Assembly (NCBI GenBank): GCA_025435555.1
Contig: JAIWWG010000155.1
Span: 1 to 50,526, forward strand
Length of the DNA stretch: 50,526 nt
Direction of reading: 5' to 3'
Source: Chytriomyces cf. hyalinus JEL632
Taxonomy: Eukaryota; Chytridiomycota; Chytridiomycetes; Chytridiales; Chytriomycetaceae
Shown: positions 31,825 to 40,885 of the stretch, piece after piece
How the letters are laid out: every line of letters starts with the position of its first letter
Position numbering within the stretch: the stretch's first letter is position 1
Position numbers and translations under genes: made by a program
The notes under the pieces: generated by a model
What the model saw: only the letters and a program-made list of their open reading frames with translations
What the model was told of the DNA's origin: nothing
Databases searched by the model: none

Positions 31825-32763
31825 TCACTTCTCATCGTTATACAACTCATCCAGCAGAACACAGATGGACACCCACATCGACACATCCGCTCCAGGATAC
31901 AGCGTCAGGAAGTACGAGTCCTTCTTGAACACCATCGTGCTGAGAAACGCGCCCAGATTGGCAGTGGCGCGTTCCTTCTTGCATACACCCACAGGCCGCT
32001 TACCACCATTCCGAATATCAAACAACTCAAAATCTTTCTGCATGAAGGAACCCGTAATCTTAAAGTCTGGGTTCCTATCACCGTCAGCGAGATACACGTT
32101 GATTGCGGGCGTGAGTGTAAGCATCTTGGGCTCAATGGTGAAGAGCACAGCGCCAGAAGGACCTGTCGCCTGCCACTTTGTTCCAATCGAGAAGAGCTTC
32201 TTTTCCAGTCGCACGACAGGCATGTTTGTGTTGGCGTCGAGCAAGGTTCGCTTGTCTCTCATGGACAATGTCTGCGCATCGAGGCGGAACCACGCGCGTC
32301 CAGTTTGGTCGCTGATCGTCATGTCATCTCCGCTAAAGGATCCAAACGACTCTTTGAGAACAAGAGTTGTGTTCTGGGTGGCCACGTATGATCCCGATTG
32401 CTGTTGATTTGGGTAGTGGGATTGTGGGCCTTGTTGGTACTGAGGCTGTTGTTGCTGCTGCTGCTGATAGCCTTGCTGGGGATAACCTTGGTTTGGCTTG
32501 GACTGTCCAAGCAGTGACGCTGCCATAGACCCGCCCAGAAAACCTTGCACGGCCGCCATAGGATTTTGAAGAGGATTGCCCTTCGTTTGCTGCTGCTGCT
32601 GTTGCTGTTGTTGTGGGTACTGCTGGGGTGGCTGATACTGCGACTGTTGGGGCAAGTCCCACTGAGACTGTCCCGTGGCTGTGTTGACAAAGAAGTATCT
32701 GTTGTACTGCGCGCTCCACTGGGCTGAGAAGCCGGGTGGAAGGGGTGGTGGTGGCGCCTGCAT
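31825..32763 (-). CDS. WW domain + LURP-one-related (LOR, tubby-like) protein
   Basis: A single exon. I start at the ATG 32761-32763 (MQAPPPPLPPGF, 312 residues); an in-frame ATG at 32871 would add 36 basic residues. The N-terminal WW domain reads LPPGFSAQWSAQYNRYFFVN and TATGQSQWDLP, with the first signature Trp replaced by Phe. A Gln/Tyr/Pro-rich linker follows. The C-terminal LOR barrel runs from LVLKESFGSFSGDDMTISDQ through WFRLDAQTLSMRDKRTLLDA, LEKKLFSIGTKWQATGP, DFKITGSFMQKDFELFD, to VSMWVSICVLLDEL. LOR proteins share the tubby/scramblase fold and may bind membranes or phosphoinositides. WW+LOR points to an adaptor that links PPxY ligands to membranes, which is inference. Confidence 0.85.
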   Translation of the reverse strand: MQAPPPPLPPGFSAQWSAQYNRYFFVNTATGQSQWDLPQQSQYQPPQQYPQQQQQQQQQTKGNPLQNPMAAVQGFLGGSMAASLLGQSKPNQGYPQQGYQQQQQQQPQYQQGPQSHYPNQQQSGSYVATQNTTLVLKESFGSFSGDDMTISDQTGRAWFRLDAQTLSMRDKRTLLDANTNMPVVRLEKKLFSIGTKWQATGPSGAVLFTIEPKMLTLTPAINVYLADGDRNPDFKITGSFMQKDFELFDIRNGGKRPVGVCKKERATANLGAFLSTMVFKKDSYFLTLYPGADVSMWVSICVLLDELYNDEK

Positions 32764-32933
32764 GTTTGTTACGTGTTTGGATAACTTTCTCAAACGGTTT
32801 GAGGTCGTCCTTTTTACTTTTAAGCACCTTCGAATCTCCACGTTTGTTGAACGTTCAAGTCCGCCAACCATAGTTTATAACTTCCAGCAACACGAGCCCC
32901 ATCCCGTCTCAGCGTCACGGCACGTATCAACTC

Positions 32934-33497
32934 TCATCCACTCAGTTTGCCCAGTCCCGTCGGCTTCCCCACACCGCTACTAGTCTTTCGCTCCAGCAAC
33001 GCGTTACCACTCAAACTTGGCATGCTGGGAAGCCCTTCCATCTTCGCACTCCCTTTACGACTCAAATCCCCAGGAATCCGCATCGACACCCCTCGAGAAA
33101 CTCCAACTCCGACAACATCCCCACCACTCATGCTACTCCCTACACTACTTCTTCGCAGAATACTGTCACTCCCACACATAGTGCATGCACCTTCTTCTCC
33201 AACAGTTTCTACACAGACACACCCGCTCCGCATCATTGACGACATGCAAATCGACGCTCGCATGGATTGAACCGCGAAATCGTCAGACGGGTCCATATGT
33301 TCGGGCACATGAATGGATCGAGCCGCGTCACGGCCGGCAGTGTAGCTGTTGTGTGGGACTCCTTCTGCGACTTCGGGGGGCAGCACGAGCTCTTGACTGG
33401 CTTTGCTGAAACGGTAATGGTCTTTGGTTGAAAGTCGGTGTGGAATTGTTTCGGCAAAGTAGCCAAACTGTTCCTTTGACGAGAGACTGGTGTTGTT

Positions 33498-33532
<35 letters not shown>

Positions 33533-34142
33533 TGCACTGTCAGTTTGTGTCATTGCCGTCGAGTTCTTTCTTGTCCAGATATACGCCCCACCAGCGGCAA
33601 GGGAAGCAAGAGAGGAGTCGTAAAGAAAATATAAAAACTCACAATGCATCCGATTCCTGTTCAACATTTGCTTGACCAACATTCCCATGTTCAACACGCT
33701 GCACTGGAAGCAAGAAACGCCCAGAAGAATCCGACCCCGTCGTTGCCGTATGCGCACGTGCATGCTCAATCATTGAAGACCCACTGTTTCCAGACATCTC
33801 GAGCTGTGACTGCGTGGCTCGTTGCGAAAAGAAACGTTCCTTGAACTTTTGCTGCTGCTGGCTCCTCCATTTCCACCGCACCAATAGAATTACTGCAGCA
33901 ATGATTATGATAGCGGCACAGACGGATCCAACGATTGCGCCCACGTTGACGTTGCTGCTGGTGTTGGTATCGTTGATGCGTGGGGTCTGGTTGATGAGGG
34001 GAGTGGTTGTTGAGTGTGTGGGTTCGGCTGGTTGGGCTCCCGACGAAGACGACGGCGACGACAGAAGGCCAACGAAACTGGGTGCCGAGAGACCGCTTGT
34101 GCTTGCTGTTGCAACGGTTGAAGTGGCTGAGCTTGCGGACAT
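32934..34142 (-). CDS. Single-pass membrane protein with Ser/Thr-rich ectodomain (unknown function)
   Basis: Exons 34142-33643 and 33486-32934 give 350 residues. Layout: a Ser/Thr/Ala-rich N-terminal segment (MSASSATSTVATASTSGLSA) without a clear cleaved signal, NTSS glycosylation sequon, one strong TM (VGAIVGSVCAAIIIIAAVIL), a basic stop-transfer (VRWKWRSQQQQKFKERF), then a Ser-rich cytosolic tail with a Cys/Met cluster and short Gly/Ser repeats. The shape resembles fungal wall-stress sensors (Mid2/Wsc type), but no family motif is seen. The intron (33642-33487) contains a 32-nt T run 10-12 nt before the acceptor. The model depends on that intron, since neither exon extends into the other's frame. 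Confidence 0.68.
33499..33530. repeat. A32/T32 homopolymer inside an intron
   Basis: Thirty-two A on plus, so T on the coding strand of the 32934-34142 gene, in the polypyrimidine-tract position of its intron. Confidence 0.95.
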
Positions 34143-34461
34143 TGATTTATATTGGAGATTGCGTTGCCAGAATAAACAAAAAATCAAACACAGTTGAAAC
34201 GCAACCAACATTCACAACTTGACTACTGATACAACTACCGACGGAGGGGGCCTTACGCATCCTCCTCCACGGGCTTCGGGTTAAAATATGCGCACAAAAT
34301 ATAGAAATATCCACAATATCCCATCAATACAACCACATCCACATCCACAGAACAATCCATCAGTCATCGCGCACATCTGGTGATATCAGGCTGCCGAATA
34401 AATCAGATCAGTAAAAAAAAAAAAAAGTGCAGTGATCCAAAAGCACAAGAAAATAAAAAAC

Positions 34462-36132
34462 TCACAAAACTCCGTCCCCGACATGCACCGCCTCCGAATC
34501 CCCCGGAACAGCCCCATACCCTTTCCCCTTTTTTCTGCCACCATTGCGCAACCATTGCAACCAAGAGCTGCGGTTGGGTTTCGAATCACGAACAGTTTGA
34601 TCCACGCGCTGTTCTCGACTTTTGTTTCGATGTTCCTGGAATATCACGCAACAATGCGCAAACGCTGCCAACAGTGCAAGCCCAACCACCCCAAAAAACA
34701 CACTCGTTCCCACCACTGTTGCGGTATTCGGTGCAAGTTCGTTCTTTCGACTGTTGCCCGGCGTTATCGTTGGTGCCGCGCCGCCACCTTTTGCATCCAT
34801 AGTGGATGAAAACTCATTCGGACTATTCCACTGCACAAAAACCCTATTCACACATCCCGTATTCACACGCCCAACGACTTCCCTGTCCAACGGATCCGCA
34901 ACTTTACGCGTACACAATGTATCCGCATACTCTGTTTTATACACGGTCGAATCGGCAGGATCAAGGGCCAAGCGGTAAGCCGCAACTTGCTTGTCGTGAT
35001 GTGTATCCCCGTTTTTAAGATGACTGTGAAGATGATCGTCAAAATGGTCCTCGAAATCGTCCTCGTCGTTTTCTTCCGCGTCGCGCGTGATCCACGTGGG
35101 AAGGACGGTTTGGTTTGCATCGCTGTGTTTGGAAGGGACACGGATGTGTTGTGGGATGCATGTGTCGAGCTTCACAATATGCGCTGCACGTAAAGCTGTG
35201 CATGCAGTATCCAAGAATGTGTGAATGTACACGTACTCTGAGTTTTGGGATGGTATTGTCCACGCAGGACGCTGTGATTTGAGGAGGTCCAGGTGAGCAG
35301 TGTCGGTAAAGTGCGGGGTGCAAGCGACAGAAGCGAGCAGCGAAGAATCAGTGCTGGTCTGAACGCCTTGTGCGGGGATGGATGCGGCGCAGGTGTTTGC
35401 GGGTGTTGATTCGCATTTCGATTGCGAAAATGTGTAATGAAAGCTAACTGGTTTGTTGGATGCGGAAGAACACGATGATTCTGAAGAGTGCAGTGTGAGA
35501 AGCGTTGCGCCGTAGTTGGTTGTTAGCAGCGCCGAGCTTGAGACGCCAGTTGCATCGAAAACAATGCATGCGCCGTTCGATGGACCCAACGGATACGTAT
35601 TGAGCAAGGAAGAAGACGCACAATTGCTCTGAGCATATTGAGCCACAAACATGGACTGCGTTGAAGGCTGCGTTTGAGAGGAAGACGAGTTGAGACGCAC
35701 AACAACGGCAGCCACGTTCTTTTGCCAGGTAAGCAGGGAAGGAGGCAGCCTCACTGTATCAAACACATCCATACACGCACCGAGCCTCGCAAGCGTCAGC
35801 AGCTTGAACTCGGGTGATGCGTTGGCATTGTTCTTGTTCTTTTCACCCAGCGAGAAGAAATCGCAGCCGCTCTTGCCGCCCGTCAGTAACTGTACATGCG
35901 GCACCGGGTTCATGATTCCGTCACCATCTGCATGCAAGCAGTCAACGGCTTGAGTAAAGTAGTTATCCTTGGAGTCACAGGTGGTGGTGCTTGGCAGTGT
36001 CGGTGATGAGCTGCAGTTCCTCGTTGTCCGATCCAGTTGCACGGACATAGCGTGCGTGCAATTCTCGTCTCGGAAGGACGCTGTTCCTCGGAATCGCATC
36101 ATGGACAATGCCACTAAGGCCTCCAAGCTCAT
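34462..36132 (-). CDS. Cys-rich single-pass surface protein with His/Asp/Glu-rich segment (unknown function)
   Basis: A single exon of 556 codons from the ATG at 36130-36132. The N-terminus has only a short, weak hydrophobic stretch (MSLEALVALSMM), so an upstream signal-peptide exon may be missing. A long Ser/Thr/Cys-rich, probably extracellular region (many spaced Cys, e.g. NCTHAM, CDSKDNYF, LGACMDVF, SNCASSS) is followed by an acidic/His run (EENDEDDFEDHFDDHLHSHL, then DTHHDKQ), which could bind metal, then a TM (TSVFFGVVGLALLAAFAHCC) and a basic cytosolic tail. I recognise no family. It shares strand and topology with the preceding gene, but no sequence similarity is evident. Open without interruption, so real coding sequence is very likely. 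Confidence 0.72.
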   Translation of the reverse strand: MSLEALVALSMMRFRGTASFRDENCTHAMSVQLDRTTRNCSSSPTLPSTTTCDSKDNYFTQAVDCLHADGDGIMNPVPHVQLLTGGKSGCDFFSLGEKNKNNANASPEFKLLTLARLGACMDVFDTVRLPPSLLTWQKNVAAVVVRLNSSSSQTQPSTQSMFVAQYAQSNCASSSLLNTYPLGPSNGACIVFDATGVSSSALLTTNYGATLLTLHSSESSCSSASNKPVSFHYTFSQSKCESTPANTCAASIPAQGVQTSTDSSLLASVACTPHFTDTAHLDLLKSQRPAWTIPSQNSEYVYIHTFLDTACTALRAAHIVKLDTCIPQHIRVPSKHSDANQTVLPTWITRDAEENDEDDFEDHFDDHLHSHLKNGDTHHDKQVAAYRLALDPADSTVYKTEYADTLCTRKVADPLDREVVGRVNTGCVNRVFVQWNSPNEFSSTMDAKGGGAAPTITPGNSRKNELAPNTATVVGTSVFFGVVGLALLAAFAHCCVIFQEHRNKSREQRVDQTVRDSKPNRSSWLQWLRNGGRKKGKGYGAVPGDSEAVHVGDGVL

Positions 36133-37041
36133 TTCTGCTTCTTGGAGCGGCGATAAAAATAATTGCTCGATGGTTTCGGCAACGTATTTTAGCTTTACAA
36201 CACAGCCATGATCTCACAGCGTTGTGCTGTGTATCATGATGGGTTCTATGTCTCTGTCGTATATCTCCAGCAATCGATTGGGATATAGCTCCACAAGCAC
36301 GACTGACTGGTTTTACATCCGGCGTAAATTACCAAGGGAAAGGTGATGCTTCTCATGTGTGTCAACAACATAACACCAGCTGTATAACACCGCTGTATCA
36401 GCCAGCAAATCCGAATCGCTGAATAGCCACAGTGCATGTCGTGTCGTTAGTTTGCTATTTTTTACAGGTGTTTAGTTTTTAAGTGCGTGGCTGACTGCGG
36501 TGGCCACCGGGCGCACGCACGCACGCGATGCAGCTGTGTCCATCACGAGAGCAAGACAGAGTAAGGCCGAGAAAGTACGCGAAGGATGTCCGAGAACCAA
36601 ACACGACTGACGAGACCTTAAAACAGCGGAGCCCTGTTTTTGTTAAATTGTTTTTGGTGGCGCAAAAAAGGAAATGCGCCACCCGGAGAATTGAAAGCGC
36701 CGAAGCATCTGTTGTGATAGGCAAACCAACCCACGGGCTACCGGTGCGTCTGGGATGGATGGGATGGATGCGCAGTGGAGGATGCGTTGGTTGGTGCTGG
36801 ACGCGTCCTTGTCCCGTCTGCCGCCCCCCCCCCACACTGGCACACACTGGCACACTGGAACCGAAGCCTCTCCATAAAGCACCACTCAATTGGTTCGCAT
36901 TATAACAAGCTCAAATTTTAGATTGCGCGTCGGAGAATTAAATCAAACCCCCAGGCTGCGTATAAAAGGCCGCTAGTCCCTCCCTCCCCAACAACACCAA
37001 AACAAACTACCAAACCCAGCAACCACAGCAACCTGAAAGCC
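36133..37041. other. Divergent intergenic region
   Basis: 0.9 kb between two divergent genes. It contains a GCAC-repeat (about 36510-36525) and a C-run (36823-36832); small overlapping frames on both strands show no protein signature. The only assignable element is the TATA box listed next. Confidence 0.5.
36961..36968 (+). promoter_or_regulatory. TATA box of the OPT transporter gene
   Basis: TATAAAAG in a GC-flanked setting 73 nt before the ATG at 37042, followed by a C/T- and A-rich leader (TCCCTCCCCAACAACACC). Typical focused core promoter spacing. Confidence 0.6.
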
Positions 37042-39583
37042 ATGGCCACAATCGTGACCGACACCGAAAAACACGACCAAAAGAATCCAGACGCTCTCGA
37101 CACTACCGTCGGCCTCACAAGAGACGAAGTCGCAGACACACTTAAAGTCGATGAATGGGGCTACGATATCGTCAAGGCGTTGGTTTCTGCAGACGATGAT
37201 CCTACCGAGCCTGTCTTTACCTTCCGTTTCTGGTTCCTTGGAACGCTGCTCGGTACCTTTGCCGGCGCGTTGGGACAACTGTACACGTTCAAACCACAAA
37301 CTGTCGCCGTGTCTTCCCTCATGCTTTCAGTCTTTGGATACGTAAGATCATCTCTTCACCTTTCTTGCCCCCGTGGTATCTCTGACGCGTATTTTTTAAA
37401 CAGGTTGGTGGCATGTTCCTCTCCAAAGTACTGCCCACAGGAATTTTGAACCCTGGAAGGTACCAAACTCGCCTGATCGCATGCATTTCCTCTTGCTCAT
37501 CCAGTTTTTTGTTTATCCAGGTTCACCAAGAAGGAACTGGCTCTGATTGTGATTTGCGCGTCAACTGGAGCCAAAGGAGTCGCATCCACCCTCATCATTG
37601 GTGCCAAGGACCTTTACTTCAACCAGAAATACTCGTACTTTGATGCCATCATTTTGGTGCTGACCACCCAGTTCATTGGATACGGTGCTGTGGGGCTCTT
37701 TAGAACCATCTTGGTGCGGGACCGATCTGTTTTCTGCCTTGTAATTCTTGATGTTTAATTGTTACCACTATGCTTTTCAACAGGTTTACCCACGCCGCGC
37801 CTTCTACCCAACGGCGCTCTCCGGAGTATCTCTGTTTGAAACCCTGTTTGCGGCCGACTTGAACGACAAGGCCTTCAAACTGTTCTGGATGGCTACTGCC
37901 GGTCTCTTCTTCTGGACCTTCTTGCCGCAGTACATTGCTCCTACCTTGATTGGCATCTCGGTGTTCTGCCTGTCCAACCAAAACAGCCCACTCTTTACGC
38001 AGCTGTTTGGAGGTGTCAACAACAACGAGGGTCTCGGCATTGGTTCCATTTCCTTGGACTGGAACAACATTGGCGATGACGGATTGTAAGCAAAACCTTT
38101 GGTCAATTCTTTGATTTTCGGTCTCAACAAACGGGGTTTCTGATTCCTTAGGATCTTCCCCTGGGTCACCCAAGTAAACCAAATGGCTGGTATGATTGGC
38201 TGTGTGACTGTGATTCCCATCCTGTACTACAGCGACGTGTGGAAGGCAAAGTCGTTCCCGTTCATGGCCCAAGGTCTGTACCAAGCAAACGGCAAAAAGT
38301 ACAACCAAACGCGTATCCTCTCGAACGATGCATTGGACGAGGCCAAGTATGCCGCGTACGGACAACCATACTACTCGACGAGGTACCATCCTTTCAAAGT
38401 TTGTCTGATTCTATCCCCATTGAAACCGACCCTTTTTGCAAACCTTAGTTGGGCTTTCAACACGATGATGCAAAACATGTCCGTGACTGCCGGTATCGTC
38501 CATGTCGCTCTCTGGCACGGCAAAGATATTATCGCGGGTGTGAAGGCAGTGTTTGCCAAAAAGGCGGACGGGATCCAGACAATCCAAGAAGGAGAGTTGG
38601 CGGAAGTCGATGACTCGTACCACTTGACATCGGTTCATCCTGAGGTTCCTCTTTGGTGGTACGGCGCCCTGATGATTGTTTCGCTTGGTCTCGGATTCTA
38701 CATTTGCGTGAAGGATGACTCGCTACCGTGGTGGGCTTTCCTCCTGACCGTGTTTATCGCGCTCATCTTCATCATCGTGTCTGGTCTCTTGGCCGCGTTC
38801 ACTGGATTCTCACCACCGTTCAAGACCTTCTTGCAATTGATTGGAGGCTTCTTGCTCCCCGGAAGACCCATTGCCAACATGTACTTTACCACCTTTGGAG
38901 GAAACACAATCTGGGAAGCCGTTGCCATGTGCACCGACTTGAAGATTGGTCAGTACATGAAGATCCCGCCCAGAGCCGTGTTTGCTGCTCAAATGTACGG
39001 CGGATTCATTGGCGCACTGATCCACTGGGTCCTCAACCACATTATCCTCGACACCAAGCGCGACATTCTCCTTGACCCTAACGGCGATAACAACTGGTCC
39101 GGCCAAAACATTATCGGCTTCAACAGCAAAGCAATCACCTTTGGAACACTTGCCCCCAAACTTCTCGCAGCCGGCGGAACTTACGAATGGCTCTCGTACG
39201 CGTTTATTGTCGGAATCTTTATTCCCATCCCCTTCTGGCTCGGTCACAAATACTTTCCCAAAGTCGGCTTCAACTACGTCAACACAGCCATTCTGTCTTG
39301 GTTCTTTTGCTACTTTACCGTAGGTGTCAATTCAGGCTGGTTGTCACGCATTGTTCTCGGGTTCGTGTTCCAACTGTACCTGCGCAAGTACAAGTCAGCC
39401 TGGTTCAACAAGCACACGTACATTTTGGCGGCAGGGTTGAGCGCGGGAACGCAGTTGAGCGTGTTTGTCATGTCGTTTGCGTTTCAGGGTGCTGGCGGAG
39501 TTACGATTGATTTCCCGTTTTGGGCGTTGAATCCTGACCCGGAGACGGGTGTGTTTTCGGACTACTGCACGAGAAAGAAGTGA
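37042..39583 (+). CDS. Oligopeptide transporter (OPT family, Isp4-like)
   Basis: Six exons: 37042-37341, 37404-37459, 37521-37713, 37784-38085, 38152-38382, 38449-39583; 738 residues, usual for OPT. An acidic cytosolic N-terminus is followed by about 14-16 TMs: RFWFLGTLLGTFAGALGQLY, GGMFLSKVLPTGILNPGRF, LTTQFIGYGAVGLFRTILV, YPRRAFYPTALSGVSLFETL, LDWNNIGDDGLIFPWVTQVN, ANMYFTTFGGNTIWEAVAMC, TDLKIGQYMKIPPRAVFAAQ, AGGTYEWLSYAFIVGIFIPI, PFWLGHKYFP. OPTs import tetra/pentapeptides, glutathione or metal chelates with protons at the plasma membrane. The family landmarks NPG (ILNPG) and KIPPR (KIPPRAVFAAQ) are intact. Its own TATA box and short leader suggest inducible transcription. Confidence 0.95.
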
Positions 39584-39901
39584 GAATAGGGGGAAGGATG
39601 GTATACGGTTGTGATGACTTTTTTTGGTTGGGGTCAGTTGTGGTCGTGGTTGATGGATGAGTTGGTCTGGTTTTTCTTCTGTTTCTTCTTTTTTCCCCCG
39701 ATATTCTGCACTATGAAAGAGATATACGAAATATACAGTGATGGCTTTTTTTTTTTAAAATTCTCTACATCAGCAAAGACCACGGCAACAAAACAGTGTA
39801 TGAGGCGCAGAAAGCTGAAAAAACAAAACTGAGAAAAAAACTTGTCGAAAAAAAAGTATAAAAACCCCCCCTCAACGAGACTAGTCCCCAGCACCACACA
39901 C
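39584..39901. other. Convergent intergenic region
   Basis: Between the OPT stop and the nicotinamidase stop. It holds T/C- and A-rich runs (e.g. 39748-39757) and a plus-strand TATAAAAA near 39858 with no gene downstream of it. Probably the two 3' UTRs. Confidence 0.5.
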
Positions 39902-40741
39902 TCACACACAGCATGCCTTACCCGCACAATCATGCACGATAACCCCCGTCTTAACAGTCTCCACCGTCAGTTCCTGACTCATGGCCCCCGTTGAATGCTC
40001 CTTCAACCAAACAACCTCCCTCAACTTTTTTCCACACGCAAACGCGCCCAGAATCGTTGCAGACACGCAAAAATCCGTTGCAATCCCACATACATGCACA
40101 GAGTCCCCGTCCCGCAGGATATCAACAAGTTTTGAGAGTGGAGAATTGGTGGTATTGGTGGAGAGGATTTGTCCCGTGAAGCCGTCGTAGTCGGTGCCTA
40201 CAAGTTTTGTGCTGGTGGGGTCGAGGACAGCGCGGTCGACTCCTTTGCTGAAGACGTTGGATTCGTTGGCGGCGACAAAGGGACGGAGTGGCTCAGCAAT
40301 CAGGGATCCGTGTGAACCCTGCAACATCAACACAAAATATATATCTTTAGTTGCAGTCGAGAGAGAGAATCGGGGGAGTTTGCGGAAAACATGAATGTTT
40401 GTTTTAAACAAGACACACACCTGAACACAATGCTTCTCCCACGTGCCGTCACAGCCAGTTTCTTTGAAAGATTCGTGAGTGTCCGGATGCCAGTCCCGGG
40501 TAAACCAGATGCGTGTGTTGGAATCCGCGGATGCCAGTTCAAGATGCTTTTTGAGGCGGTCCACAAACTTGACAGTTCCACCGTCGGTTGCCACCGGAGG
40601 AGAGTACTGAGGGTTATACGCTTTGCTGAGAAAGTCGTGCTGCACATCGACGACGATGATATGGGTGGTTGGTGTGGGCGAGGCTGCTGTTGATGTTTGC
40701 ATGAGGCGAGATTTGACTGCGTTTGTGATACTTTGGAGCAT
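39902..40741 (-). CDS. PNC1: Nicotinamidase (isochorismatase-like hydrolase)
   Basis: Exons 40741-40421 and 40318-39902 give 245 residues; a later ATG (40702, MQTSTAA) is an alternative start that would remove a short leader, MLQSITNAVKSRL. The catalytic residues are visible: Asp in IIVVDVQHDFL, Lys in SNVFSKGVDR, Cys in CGIATDFCVSATIL. The metal-binding block RDWHPDTHESF matches Pnc1 (Asp, His, His). It deamidates nicotinamide to nicotinate for NAD+ salvage, and so controls sirtuin inhibition; expected in the cytosol, nucleus or peroxisomes. The N-terminal leader is amphipathic and basic, which could be a targeting signal. The C-terminus ends CAGKACCV, close to a prenylation-like CaaX but with an imperfect last residue. 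Confidence 0.93.
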   Translation of the reverse strand: MLQSITNAVKSRLMQTSTAASPTPTTHIIVVDVQHDFLSKAYNPQYSPPVATDGGTVKFVDRLKKHLELASADSNTRIWFTRDWHPDTHESFKETGCDGTWEKHCVQVCVLFKTNIHVFRKLPRFSLSTATKDIYFVLMLQGSHGSLIAEPLRPFVAANESNVFSKGVDRAVLDPTSTKLVGTDYDGFTGQILSTNTTNSPLSKLVDILRDGDSVHVCGIATDFCVSATILGAFACGKKLREVVWLKEHSTGAMSQELTVETVKTGVIVHDCAGKACCV

Positions 40742-40885
40742 ATTTTGTAAATTTGGGGTTTGTCCGCTTTTGAGACCAGCCCTTTTTAAGATAATTTCAG
40801 TGCGGGGCTGGCGGACTGAGACACACGCAACGCAAGGGGCCCCAAGTGCACCATCGCTCCAAGTCCGCCCCAATTTACTTTATTT

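Noticed and set aside
31865-32407. 180-codon plus-strand frame
   Set aside because: Shadow of the LOR domain on the other strand; no independent evidence.
33499-33530. A32 run as the tail of a retroposed sequence
   Set aside because: It sits in an intron as a T run at the pyrimidine-tract site, with no adjacent retroposed gene or target duplication.
37700-38389. 229-codon minus-strand frame
   Set aside because: Antisense to three OPT exons and crosses two of its introns.
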